A stretch of 33,355 nt of DNA from Anaerolineae bacterium (GCA_030425205.1 JAUIAP010000055.1:1-33355), one strand, 5' to 3'; counted from the first letter of the stretch, positions 6,501 to 13,083 are shown. Translations and numbers: made by a program. Notes: generated by a model from the letters alone, not told the origin.

Positions 6501-8806
6501 AAAGCCCGTTGAATGCGTGCTTGCTGGGGGATGCTTGTCGGTGAAACGGCTTGTCGTTGTGCCGCTTCACCCAGAGCAACAGGCGATGCAGCTTGTGCCA
6601 TAGGTTGACGTTGCACCGCTTGGTCAACTGTCTCGGTTGTCGGATTTATACTCTGTACCGTAGAAAAATCTGCTGATTGCGTGGGTTGATCAGGTTGTCG
6701 CTGAACAGTTTTTTGAGTCGCTAGGTTTTGGAAATCAGGCGATGAAACCTGTGTGGGTGCAATAGCTTCTCGCTGAATGGGCTGAGCCGATTGCGTTTTT
6801 GCAGCAGGTGAAACGACTTGAGCTCGCACAACAGGTTGCCGCTGCAATGCTTGCTGAGATTGTTCTATTGGCGACCCTGTATTCGCTGCTGTTGAAAAGG
6901 TGCGCTGCACACCCACTTGTCGCGTTGGGTCAGTAGATTGCGTTTCGGGATTTGGAAATCCCGAAACACCCAATCCCGATGAATGGAGTCCAGCTTTTCC
7001 TTCGGCATTGCTCAGAGCGGGTGTGGAAGCGACGGCTCTACCAATTTGAGATGCCCCCACCTGATGTTGGGGAGCAGCGATAGCGGACTGTGCTCGAGAT
7101 GCTTGATTTTGAGTACCTAAATCGGTGCGTTGAATAGGGCGAGCCGATTGCGTTTTTGCAACAGTTGAAACAGTTTGTGCTTGCACAACAGGTTGACGCT
7201 GCAATGTTTGCTGAGATTGTTCCGTTGACGACCCTGTATTCGCTGCTGTTGAAAAGGTGCGCTGTACACCCACTTGTTGAGTTGGGACAACAGATGAAGC
7301 GACTGGCACAGATTGATCTGAGCGCATTTCATCTGTATAGGATTGTGTTTCGGGATTTGGAAATCCCGAAACGCCCGAACCTGATGAATGGATTCCCGTC
7401 TGCCCTTCAACGTTGCTCAGGGCAGGTGCAGACACAACAGCTCTATTAACTTGAGATGCCCCCGCTTGAGTATGGGAAACAGGTGTCGCTAAATGGGTTG
7501 GTGAAGCGGCTGTTGGTTGGACGGCATGAACTGACTGATTTTGCGTAACAGGCGGTGCAGGTTGCGCTGGCACAACAGGTTGTCGTTGCAAGGGCTGGGC
7601 AGATTGTGCGGTTGGCACTGCCGTATTTTGTATACCTGAATAGGCGTGCTGAACCCCTGTTTGTCGTGTCTCACCAGTTGACGAAACGGCCTGTCGTTGC
7701 ACAGTTTCCACCGCTCGATTTTGGGAAATAGATGATGCAGATCGCGCTGGCGCAACGGGCTGTCGTTGCACCGATTGATGAAACGATGTCGCTGGCGAGC
7801 CGCTATTTTGTATTGTGGGAGAAGGTGTCGGCTGAGTTGAAGAAAGATTGTTCGGTTGTCGCTGAACAGCTTGCGCCGATTGCGTTTGTGAAACGGGTGA
7901 TGCGACTTGTGTTGGCAACGCAGTTTGTCGTTGAATCGCCTGAGTCGATTGAGTTTGAGCAACAGGCAGTGCGGCTTTCGCTTGCGCGATGGGTTGCCGT
8001 TGTATTGGCTGATGAGGTTGCGTGATTGGTGACGCTGTGTTCAGTTCGGCCGAAAAAGCACGTTGAATGTGTGCTTGCTCGGAATCGCTCGTCGGCGAAA
8101 TGATTTGCCGTTGTACCGCTTCCAGAGCAACGGGCGATGCGGCTTGTGCCATAGGTTGACGTTGCACCGATTGGTCAACTGTCTCCGTTGTCGAATCTAT
8201 ATTCTGTCCTGTGGAAAAAGCCGCTGATTGTGTTAGATGATTAGGTTGTTGCTGAACAGTTTGAGTCGATTGATTTTGGAAAACAGGGGGTGAAACCTGT
8301 ATGGGAGCAATCGCCGCTCGCTGAACGGGCTGAGCCGATTGCGTTTTTGCAGCAGGTGAAACGACTTGTGCTTGCATAACAGGTTGACGCTGCAATGCTT
8401 GCTGAGATTGTTCGGCTGGCGACCCTGTATTCGCTGCTGTTGAAGTTGAAAAAGTGCGCTGTACGCTCGCTTGTTGCGTTGGCTGGAGATTATTAGGTTG
8501 ACGTTGAACCGCTTGGCGAGTCTGATTTTGAGCAATAGTCTCAGCCGCGTGCGTTGGCAAAACGGATTGCCGTTGTAGTGGTGTGTCAAATGATACGGTT
8601 GCGGGGTCGCTGTCTTGTGCTGAAGAGTGCGACGGCTGCAACGCTTCATGTTGACCGACTTGCCGTGTCGCCACATCACGTACAGGCTGCATCATCCAAT
8701 CGGCCGCCTGACGCGCCAACTGCATCCGCATGATAAGCAGGGCATTACTTGGCCGCTCACTTTTATGCTGCATTCGCTGAACCAACTGTTGATGACTATT
8801 GTGCAT
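3533..8806 (-). CDS. giant Gln-rich VQRQ-repeat protein of the eCIS locus (1757 aa)
   Basis: A 1757-residue protein dominated by Q, A, S, P, T and V. Its recurring unit is a short motif VQRQP / LQRQP / IQRQ, present at least 25 times at irregular spacings of roughly 20-50 residues from the N-terminus to about residue 1150, followed by a charged Arg/Lys-rich helical stretch (about 1190-1290, with LQRKADLALRRKNERLRQL) and then by 57/58-residue tandem repeats (about 1490-1690). No signal peptide, membrane segment or catalytic motif is visible, and I find no HExxH of the DUF4157 type. VQR/LQR motifs are, from memory, characteristic of the N-termini of DUF4157 and other eCIS-associated cargo proteins. 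Its place between the second tube gene and the LysM gene is where such accessory proteins sit. It could be a tube-lumen cargo, a scaffold, or a disordered length determinant; I cannot decide. DNA-level duplications and palindromic insertions show it grew recently by repeat amplification. Confidence 0.8.
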   Translation of the reverse strand: MHNSHQQLVQRMQHKSERPSNALLIMRMQLARQAADWMMQPVRDVATRQVGQHEALQPSHSSAQDSDPATVSFDTPLQRQSVLPTHAAETIAQNQTRQAVQRQPNNLQPTQQASVQRTFSTSTAANTGSPAEQSQQALQRQPVMQAQVVSPAAKTQSAQPVQRAAIAPIQVSPPVFQNQSTQTVQQQPNHLTQSAAFSTGQNIDSTTETVDQSVQRQPMAQAASPVALEAVQRQIISPTSDSEQAHIQRAFSAELNTASPITQPHQPIQRQPIAQAKAALPVAQTQSTQAIQRQTALPTQVASPVSQTQSAQAVQRQPNNLSSTQPTPSPTIQNSGSPATSFHQSVQRQPVAPARSASSISQNRAVETVQRQAVSSTGETRQTGVQHAYSGIQNTAVPTAQSAQPLQRQPVVPAQPAPPVTQNQSVHAVQPTAASPTHLATPVSHTQAGASQVNRAVVSAPALSNVEGQTGIHSSGSGVSGFPNPETQSYTDEMRSDQSVPVASSVVPTQQVGVQRTFSTAANTGSSTEQSQQTLQRQPVVQAQTVSTVAKTQSARPIQRTDLGTQNQASRAQSAIAAPQHQVGASQIGRAVASTPALSNAEGKAGLHSSGLGVSGFPNPETQSTDPTRQVGVQRTFSTAANTGSPIEQSQQALQRQPVVRAQVVSPAAKTQSAQPIQREAIAPTQVSSPDFQNLATQKTVQRQPDQPTQSADFSTVQSINPTTETVDQAVQRQPMAQAASPVALGEAAQRQAVSPTSIPQQARIQRAFSAEQNTASPAAQPHQPIQRQPIAQAALPVAQNQSTQAVQRQPALPTQVASPVSHTQSAQAVQRQANNLSSTRPTASPTIQNSGSPATSFHQSVQRQPVMPAQSASSISQSRAVGAVQRQAVSSTGETRQIDVQHAYSGIQNTAVPTAQSAQPLQRQPAVPTQATLPVTQNQSVHAVQRTTASPTHLATPVSHTQSGASQINRAVVPAPALSNAEGMTGLHSSGLGVSGFPNPETQFHAGEMHANQSGSAVQRQADNFSSTQQNSGENAVSVDPSLQRQPVVQAQTAVPTAQNQPVQAIQRQAISPTQLTPPAVQTQPSQAVQRQPIVQARAVSPVAQTQSAHAVHRTEAAIQNQTAQAVSPAQLTTPVAQHQAVQRQPDNAVSSTAHPATQAVTTNQLPQPHSEQQAQAVSPVAQNQAVQRRESADSSTATTGNESADEALHRMAQSPASPQRHNEDARLSTILRRHRKAEAETNGAYKIYTPEKPSMLSGKEYEERLQRKADLALRRKNERLRQLSPQEKAKIVQRKRAAHQKRMEREAQAAVQRKEAVQQSQPPVVQPDSDELAVSQVQRVESGDVANADLPEVAQVQRKARNGDALQRNSAEQSAADSAVVKQILRSTATKEKTDSSVEFVAPSQPRPMRKQRNKRTVRREVSADVQRNAPQQVETEIGALPADLWGLMDEPVPGSEAKQSVDSMNKTTVQRAAGHVEAGQPPVPTQHTRGTADQSTDIGFQDIEAPKRAAAGEPVGSSDSGATEGRVQRTVNLDAQGQTVLRSEDGRQSTSHPNTGFRDFQIPKHATGEEPVGLSNSGVIEGRVQRAANLDAQGQAVMRSEHSDRAMTQSADTVRRDLEIPKHETEKGQVGSSNSGAIEGRVQRVANLDAQGQAVMRSEHGDRAMTQSADTGFRDMETPKHGTGDVRVKSGGLLADNENIQRAAGSGQSGGAIAQAKSMNRVMRAIAAAESAPTQRVVQKKTMVSPPVPNGAAS
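3750..4330 (-). repeat. 57/58-residue tandem repeats in the C-terminal part of the giant protein
   Basis: About three and a half in-frame copies of a unit containing GRVQR.ANLDAQGQAVMRSE and ending in GFRD.E.PKH. Matching bases at 3786, 3960, 4134 and 4305 give periods of 174, 174 and 171 bp. Each unit carries a version of a palindrome centred on CGGGATTTGGAAATCCCG, perfect in two units and decayed in the others. Confidence 0.85.
5799..5880. repeat. palindromic element inside a coding sequence, copy A
   Basis: Begins with a 26-base near-perfect palindrome (5799-5824, half-site GTTTCGGGATTT) and continues to the LSNAEG-coding stretch. On the coding strand it reads, in reverse order, ALSNAEG ... 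GLHSSGLGVSGFPNPETQ. Copies B and C in the same gene share the whole block, and a relative of the palindrome occurs outside genes at 31004-31123. Confidence 0.8.
6942..7020. repeat. palindromic element inside a coding sequence, copy B
   Basis: Palindrome at 6942-6967 followed by the same conserved block (coding ALSNAEGKAGLHSSGLG VSGFPNPETQ). It differs from copy A mainly at synonymous or conservative positions, showing that the reading frame has been kept. Confidence 0.8.
7347..7425. repeat. palindromic element inside a coding sequence, copy C
   Basis: Palindrome at 7347-7372 followed by the conserved block (coding ALSNVEGQTGIHSSGSG VSGFPNPETQ). It lies exactly 1548 bp (516 codons) from copy A, which is the offset of the larger duplication within this gene. 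Confidence 0.8.
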
Positions 8807-8847
8807 ACTATTTGCCGTCTCTAAAAATGACCTCAGCCTGATGTCGA

Positions 8848-9345
8848 TTACCTACTAGCTGACGGTTTTCTAACAGATGTATTGACTCTTCGACTCCAAT
8901 CTGTCGTAGCTGGAATTAGGGTTTTGTCGTATGTGACTGATACCTCGCCGCACGCGAGTTCAAGTGCCTCAATAGCAACCGCCTTGCCACTATCTGATTT
9001 CAGGCGCGGCCCCGTCCACTTGACAGGATATGCTCCCTCAACTGTCCATGTCATCACAATTTCATGCAGTGAGTTGATCATGTGGATAGAGATGAGGCGT
9101 GGCGCATATGTCCCCTTCAACACCTCGTCATACCAATCGACAATTTCGCGCCCCAGTCCCAATCCGCGCCGCAAGACCAACTTCGCCTCTTTGCGCCGCG
9201 TTGGTAACTGATGAACATAGGTGTTGACACCACCTTCCTTTATCATTTGCGTTTCCCATTGCAATGTTGGCAAGGTGCATTCAACAAAGGCTCCGATACG
9301 GTCGGCTCCCATCTGGATGGCGAAGCGAAATTCGGTTAAGAGCAT
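8848..9345 (-). CDS. second inner-tube protein of the eCIS (T4 gp19-like)
   Basis: A tail-tube family protein (gp19/Afp5-like) of about 165 residues from Met 9345. Family features: FRFAIQMGADRIGAFVECTLPTLQ near the start, EGGVNTYVHQLPTRRKEAKLVLRRGLG around residues 36-62, and the C-terminal WTVEGAYPVKWTGPRLKSD...VAIEALELACGEVSVTYD, which is the typical tube ending with the P-x-K-W-x-G-P motif. eCIS usually have two tube paralogues, the one nearest the LysM protein forming the first ring on the spike. The frame is open back to 9471, but the additional 42 residues do not resemble tube proteins and overlap the preceding small gene, so I prefer 9345 although its ribosome binding site is weak. The C-terminal RRVNTSVRKPSASR tail is extra. 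Confidence 0.85.
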   Translation of the reverse strand: MLLTEFRFAIQMGADRIGAFVECTLPTLQWETQMIKEGGVNTYVHQLPTRRKEAKLVLRRGLGLGREIVDWYDEVLKGTYAPRLISIHMINSLHEIVMTWTVEGAYPVKWTGPRLKSDSGKAVAIEALELACGEVSVTYDKTLIPATTDWSRRVNTSVRKPSASR

Positions 9346-9412
9346 ATTGGTCGTCAATATTCGGTGCGTGCATTGTACGAACGTGACCGAATATCTGTTT
9401 GTTTGGAAAAAA

Positions 9413-9559
9413 TCACCCCATGCTACCCTGTCGCTCCCGCGTGCGTTCAATATCTTTTCGCAGTAGCGCAATGACGCGCTTGGTCAATTCTCGCTTCTGC
9501 GCGTCTGATAGTTCGACCACTGTGCGTTGGGTCGCATTGCTAGGGCGTTGGTTGTTCAT
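9413..9559 (-). CDS. 48-residue small protein of the eCIS operon
   Basis: A short basic, helical protein (MNNQRPSNATQRTVVELSD..., then AQKRELTKRVIALLRKDIERTRERQG). The start ATG at 9557-9559 overlaps the stop of the upstream chaperone-like gene in an ATGA arrangement, which supports a real translationally coupled gene. Small proteins of this size between the tail chaperone and the second tube gene are common in eCIS and phage tail operons, but I cannot name the family with confidence. A longer start at 9607 would lie inside the upstream gene and is less likely. Confidence 0.6.
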   Translation of the reverse strand: MNNQRPSNATQRTVVELSDAQKRELTKRVIALLRKDIERTRERQGSMG

Positions 9560-9912
9560 GCGATGGGGGCAACTTGGACGTGCATCCCATTTTGACAATG
9601 AGGGCATTGAACGTGCATCGTCATTGCCTCATGCCCGTTGAGCCGCAGGTACAAATCTTCTAAATAGGCCATATCGGCCGAATACAGCACCTCGATCAGC
9701 TCTGGTGACACCTGTAGCTCACCCAACTGCGTTACGACGCGGGAAAGTAGCAAAACGGGCAGATACGCTGTGTTTCTCTCAGCGCGTGGGTCTGTCGTTG
9801 GCTCTACCTCGTCCATGACGGTCGCCATTCGCATTCGGCCGAATTTGTGAATTCGGCCGAATTGATCCGTGACCCCGTGCGGCAATGTAAATTCAATTTC
9901 GTGTGCGCTCAT
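9556..9912 (-). CDS. tail-assembly-chaperone-like protein with CPHC motif
   Basis: A 118-residue protein beginning MSAHEIEFTLPHGVTDQFGRIHKFGRMRMATVMDEVEP. The pattern FTLPxGxxDxxGxxHxxGxMRxAT.xDE, followed by a DPRAERN.AYLPVLLLSRVVTQLG segment and a C-terminal VQCPHCQNGMHVQVA, matches the phage tail assembly protein family found in many eCIS clusters between tube genes (gpE/Mu gp41-like). Only one Cys-X2-Cys pair is present, so any zinc site would need a second ligand pair or a partner. I chose Met 9912; 14 more residues back to 9954 are possible but hydrophobic and atypical. Probable role: chaperoning tube or sheath monomers during assembly. Confidence 0.72.
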   Translation of the reverse strand: MSAHEIEFTLPHGVTDQFGRIHKFGRMRMATVMDEVEPTTDPRAERNTAYLPVLLLSRVVTQLGELQVSPELIEVLYSADMAYLEDLYLRLNGHEAMTMHVQCPHCQNGMHVQVAPIA

Positions 9913-9982
9913 TGTTAAATGCCTGATCAAAACAAAGGTAATCCGTCTGCTCATGTGCTAACGGATTACCTCGTCATTACTT

Positions 9983-10459
9983 TTAACTCTTACGATGAAT
10001 AAACTCGTGCGTAATCGTCAGCTCTTCCAAGCCAATTTCACTCCCATCCGCTTTCGGCTGGGGGCCTGTGCATTTGCTCGGCCACCCTAGCTCAAAATCC
10101 CACTGAGCGACTGCCGTTAACATTTGGTTGTACATCGTGATCGTGCCGTTTCTGCGTGCGCCTTTAATGTCTCCATCCTCAACCATCTTGCGCCATACCC
10201 ACATGTCCATATTGGATGTGATGCCGCGCTTGAGAACGATGTCTTCCCACTTGAGTCGCCCCGGAACCTTCATAACCACCTCGACTCCATCTTTGTTGAC
10301 GACTTTATGCTCGACAATTTCCGTTTCTGACCCTAGTCCAGAACATTCGGTGAAGTAGCCTGTAATATCTCCAATTTCCACCGAAAAATGAAAGCCAACT
10401 AGCGGGTCTTCACGGTCGCCTCTCGTATCAACCATTACATGTCCATAATCTGTAGCCAT
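9983..10459 (-). CDS. inner tube protein of the eCIS (T4 gp19-like, Afp1-like)
   Basis: A 158-residue tail-tube protein. It shows the standard tube signature: DPLVGFHFSVEIGDITGYFTECSGLGSETEIVEHK at residues 18-52, the LKWEDIVLKRGITSNMDMWVWRKMVEDGDIK region at about 69-98, and NGTITMYNQ... with WELGWPSKCTGPQ-type ending (WDFELGWPSKCTGP) and LEELTITHEFIHRKS at the C-terminus. Rings of this protein stack to form the lumen through which cargo passes. Length and motifs are complete. It follows the sheath gene after 49 bp that contain a hairpin, an arrangement compatible with differential expression of the two most abundant structural proteins. Confidence 0.95.
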   Translation of the reverse strand: MATDYGHVMVDTRGDREDPLVGFHFSVEIGDITGYFTECSGLGSETEIVEHKVVNKDGVEVVMKVPGRLKWEDIVLKRGITSNMDMWVWRKMVEDGDIKGARRNGTITMYNQMLTAVAQWDFELGWPSKCTGPQPKADGSEIGLEELTITHEFIHRKS

Positions 10460-10475
10460 GATTTACCTCACATGA

Positions 10476-10501
10476 GATGTTCGGTCGTGTGACCAAACAT
10501 C
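10476..10501. other. hairpin between sheath and tube genes
   Basis: GATGTTCGGTC and GACCAAACATC flank a GTGT loop, giving an 11-bp stem with one mismatch. It lies just after the sheath stop and 17 bp before the tube start on the transcribed strand, with no U-run. A processing or partial termination signal setting the sheath:tube ratio is plausible but unproven. Confidence 0.55.
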
Positions 10502-10508
10502 GATCTCT

Positions 10509-12107
10509 TTATTCAGTTTCTCCGTCATCCATATCTTCTTCTGCGTCATCCATATCCTCATCGCCAGCGTCCAACCATGACCATTGGCTGAGTCGGAAGA
10601 TGACAAATTCGGCTGGTTTGACAGGGGCGATTCCAACTTCGATGATCAACTGCCCTGTGTCGCGCACCTCTTCGGTGTTTAACTCCGCGTCACATTTGAT
10701 GTAATACGCTTGATCGGCCGAATCACCAAACAGCCCGCCGCTGCGCCAAACATTGCGAAGGAAGCTATTGACATCACGACCAATCTGTGACCAAAGCCTT
10801 GAATCGTTTGGCTCAAAGACGACCCATTGCAGCCCCGCATCCATCGACGCGGCAACCATGATAAAGAGGCGACGCACGCTGATATAACGCCACGCCCCAT
10901 CGCTGCTCAACGTGCGACCACCCCAAACGCGAATCCCGCGTCCCGGAAATGCGCGAATACAGTTCACGCCAAGCGGGTTGAGAATATCTTGCTCACCGCG
11001 ACTGAGCTGCAATTCCAGCCCCGTCACACCCATCAACTGCTCATTGGCAGGGGCTTTGTGAACACCGCGCTCCGCATCGACACGCCCATACATTCCCACA
11101 ATGTGACCACTTGGTGGAACTTTCTTTGTACCGCCGTTGATGAGGTCGCTCACCTCAACCCAAGGGTAGTAGCAAGCGGCGTGGGAGGTGTCGAAGCTGA
11201 GGAAGTGTCGCCAATCACGCGCCCCTTTCGGGTCAAGACCCGGTGGCAAATCGAGGACGGCAAAGCGATAGCGCATCTTTTGGCAATGTCCGATAATCGC
11301 TTGCTGGACGACTTTGATGCGGTTGTTGGCATCATCAGAACCGTCATAATCAGCCATCAGGTCGGGACAGGCGATGAGCCGAATCTCTTCATACGCTTCC
11401 AGCCCAGCCAGACCTGTGCGACTGAGGGCATCACCGATGAAATCTTCAACTTCGAGTGGACGCATCCCGCCGCCGCTCAGTGAATATGACCCAGCCTCTG
11501 GAACTGCCGTTTGGGGACCGATGTCATCGAGCGTCACCGTGCTAAACTGCACGTTGCCAACGTAGTTATCATCACTCTTTTTCATCGACAAACCCGCATG
11601 GGATTCGCCGCCCAGTTTGAGCGAGAACGCGCCCGTCGGTTTCCCTTCTGTGTCCGTGTCGTGGCTGACAGAAAGGACGAGATTGTTGCCGCCAGAGCCA
11701 GCAACTTTTGCGGTGATGCTAAATGCGTCCCGCGATTTTGCACCAGAAATAGTCGCTTTGGCTGCGACAGCCGCATCGCTTTCTTTGAGCGCACGAATGC
11801 TGACGACGTAGCACGCGCCGCCGCCGTTTGTGAAGTGGGCGTACACCGCATCGGGCAGGTAAACGCCGTCGGTGAAGCCGCCAAACGTGCGCGTGAATTG
11901 TGTCCAATTCGCCACAAGAACCGGTTTTTGCAAACAGGATTCAAGGACACGGACGGAGCCAGTGCGTGGATTGACACGCTTGAGACTCGCCTCTTCCGTG
12001 ATGCCGATAAAAGCTGGGAGTGAGGTTCCGACCGCCTGAATCGGCCGAACTGCGTTGTGGACTTCCTCCACATATACGCCGGGTGAGGCGTAGGTTGTTG
12101 TTGCCAT
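10509..12107 (-). CDS. contractile tail sheath protein of the eCIS
   Basis: A 532-residue sheath subunit, the contracting outer cylinder. N-terminus ATTTYASPGVYVEEV..RPIQAVGTSLPAFIG is the universal sheath start (extended arm plus first strand). Residues about 130-215 form an inserted domain (SGGNNLVLSVSHDT...) exposed on the surface in homologues. The C-terminal domain is conserved: RGIRVWGGRTLSSDGAWRYISVRRLFIMV, then FEPNDSRLWSQIGRDVNSFLRNVWRSGGLFG and LIIEVGIAPVKPAEFVIFRLSQW. The last 19 residues form an extra acidic tail with a repeated EDMDD motif. Only one sheath gene is seen, unlike Afp, which has three. It follows the cap gene and starts the structural part of the operon. Confidence 0.96.
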   Translation of the reverse strand: MATTTYASPGVYVEEVHNAVRPIQAVGTSLPAFIGITEEASLKRVNPRTGSVRVLESCLQKPVLVANWTQFTRTFGGFTDGVYLPDAVYAHFTNGGGACYVVSIRALKESDAAVAAKATISGAKSRDAFSITAKVAGSGGNNLVLSVSHDTDTEGKPTGAFSLKLGGESHAGLSMKKSDDNYVGNVQFSTVTLDDIGPQTAVPEAGSYSLSGGGMRPLEVEDFIGDALSRTGLAGLEAYEEIRLIACPDLMADYDGSDDANNRIKVVQQAIIGHCQKMRYRFAVLDLPPGLDPKGARDWRHFLSFDTSHAACYYPWVEVSDLINGGTKKVPPSGHIVGMYGRVDAERGVHKAPANEQLMGVTGLELQLSRGEQDILNPLGVNCIRAFPGRGIRVWGGRTLSSDGAWRYISVRRLFIMVAASMDAGLQWVVFEPNDSRLWSQIGRDVNSFLRNVWRSGGLFGDSADQAYYIKCDAELNTEEVRDTGQLIIEVGIAPVKPAEFVIFRLSQWSWLDAGDEDMDDAEEDMDDGETE

Positions 12108-12135
12108 TTTGTTTCTCCATTGCGCTAAAAGCGCG

Positions 12136-12215
12136 GTTGCTAGTTGCTAGTTGCTAGTTGCTAGTGGGATTCCCACTGTTTACTGTTTGCTGTTGACTGT
12201 TCACGGCGGTGACCG
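12136..12215. repeat. two heptanucleotide repeat tracts between cap and sheath genes
   Basis: GTTGCTA is repeated four times in perfect register (12136-12163), then GTGGGAT, then ACTGTTT, ACTGTTT, GCTGTTG, ACTGTTC (12175-12202), again with a strict 7-bp period. Palindromes GTGGGATTCCCAC (12164-12176) and GGCGGTGACCGCC (12203-12215) flank the second tract. The GTTGCTA unit is shared with the hairpin at 501-563. Confidence 0.85.
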
Positions 12216-12229
12216 CCCACGCCTCCCGT

Positions 12230-13072
12230 TCACAATGCCAACTCCACATCATAATTGTTGTCCTCATTGGGCAACGTAAAGGTGAGTTCTTGTGGTTCGC
12301 CGCTCGGTGGTTGGATGATGAAGGTGTGAGAGCCGGGAGGGAGAGCGGTGAAGCGATATTGACCGTGTTGATTGGTCACGGTTGTTATGTGGCTGATTTT
12401 GTGTTTGATTTCGACGTTGTGGAGGGGGTTTTCGGCCGAATCGCGCACCACGCCCCCAAACGACACCACCTCATCAATCTGCGTCGAGTTGTTCGTCAAC
12501 CCTTCTTTATAATGTGTCCGCATCGTCAAGTTCAGCACCGCTGGCCCTGTCACCTCTTCCCATGGATCAATCGCCAACGTCACGATGTAGGAGACGGTCG
12601 GCCGCATCTCGTTGTCGAGTGCGCTCCACAGTTCGGCGGGGTTGGTCAGCTTATCGTGCTTCGCCAGTTGGGCTGGAATGCGATACGGCTGCCGCTTGAG
12701 CTTGCCGTGCAGTCGATCAACGGGCAAGGAGGGGTAGCGGAATAATGCCCGCACCACGCGCCCCATGAGTCGGTGTTCATCCTGTGGCTCGGCCGCCCAT
12801 GTGGACAGCATGTAGGTCAGCTCCAACCGCAGCGGCGTGCGCTTTTCTGTTACCTTGCGCCCGTTCTGCTTTTGGTGCATCCGCTCAAACTGATGCTTCC
12901 GCAGCGCATAATTTTCACGAGTGTCGTAGAGAAAGAGGTTGACCGTCGGCTTGCTCAGCCGTGCGCTCCACTCGCGCTTTGGCTGGTCAAACGCGATGGC
13001 AATTTCGCCATTCTTGATCGGAATATCCGCGATCAGAAGTTGGCGGAGGGTTTCATCTAAATCTGCGATCAT
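12230..13072 (-). CDS. Pvc16/DUF4255-like cap protein with C-terminal carboxypeptidase-regulatory-like domain
   Basis: A 280-residue protein. Residues 1-190 match the Pvc16 N-terminal (DUF4255) family: MIADLDETLRQLLI...IAFDQPKREWSARLSKPTVNLFLYDTREN..R, then TPLRLELTYMLSTWA..PQDEHRLMGRVVRALFRYP. In eCIS this protein terminates the tube and sheath at the distal end. Residues about 205-280 are a separate beta-sandwich resembling the carboxypeptidase regulatory-like domain (VSFGGVVRDSAENPLHNVEI...TTVTNQHGQYRFTALPPGSHTF). This probably projects from the cap and may mediate attachment or stability. It is the first gene of the eCIS operon; the ATG at 13070-13072 is preceded by a weak AGAG and by a candidate operator and promoter region. 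Confidence 0.88.
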   Translation of the reverse strand: MIADLDETLRQLLIADIPIKNGEIAIAFDQPKREWSARLSKPTVNLFLYDTRENYALRKHQFERMHQKQNGRKVTEKRTPLRLELTYMLSTWAAEPQDEHRLMGRVVRALFRYPSLPVDRLHGKLKRQPYRIPAQLAKHDKLTNPAELWSALDNEMRPTVSYIVTLAIDPWEEVTGPAVLNLTMRTHYKEGLTNNSTQIDEVVSFGGVVRDSAENPLHNVEIKHKISHITTVTNQHGQYRFTALPPGSHTFIIQPPSGEPQELTFTLPNEDNNYDVELAL

Positions 13073-13083
13073 CTATAGAATTC

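Larger units (their letters stand above)
5797..8480 (-). repeat. large in-frame internal duplication (offset about 1.55 kb)
   Basis: The segment from about 7347 to 8480 recurs from about 5799 to 6930 with long near-identical stretches, for example the regions near 7800 and 6250, 8145 and 6593, 8331 and 6782. The encoded proteins align over more than 300 residues, with only a few short indels. A smaller duplication (offset about 360 bp) links 6780-6968 to 7140-7370. Confidence 0.8.

Noticed and set aside
6238..6603. Plus-strand frame that looks protein-like (WEKLSAELKKD..., charged and hydrophobic mix), with a related one at 7732-8025.
   Set aside because: Both are antisense to the repeat gene, are copies of each other through the 1548-bp duplication, have no ribosome binding site, and their normal-looking composition follows from reading Gln/Ala-rich codons backwards.
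3533..8806. DUF4157 metallopeptidase-like effector identity for the giant protein.
   Set aside because: VQR motifs are similar to those next to DUF4157, but I found no HExxH or the LLAHELTHVVQQ-type segment.
3533..8806. Tape-measure protein identity.
   Set aside because: Tape measures are long and helical with hydrophobic patches; this protein is mostly disordered-looking, with proline, and has irregular repeats. It cannot be fully excluded.
13072..13083. 12-mer GAATTCTATAGA shared by the eCIS start region and the regulator start codon region (16986-16997).
   Set aside because: A shared 12-mer in 33 kb is expected by chance, and one copy is inside coding sequence.
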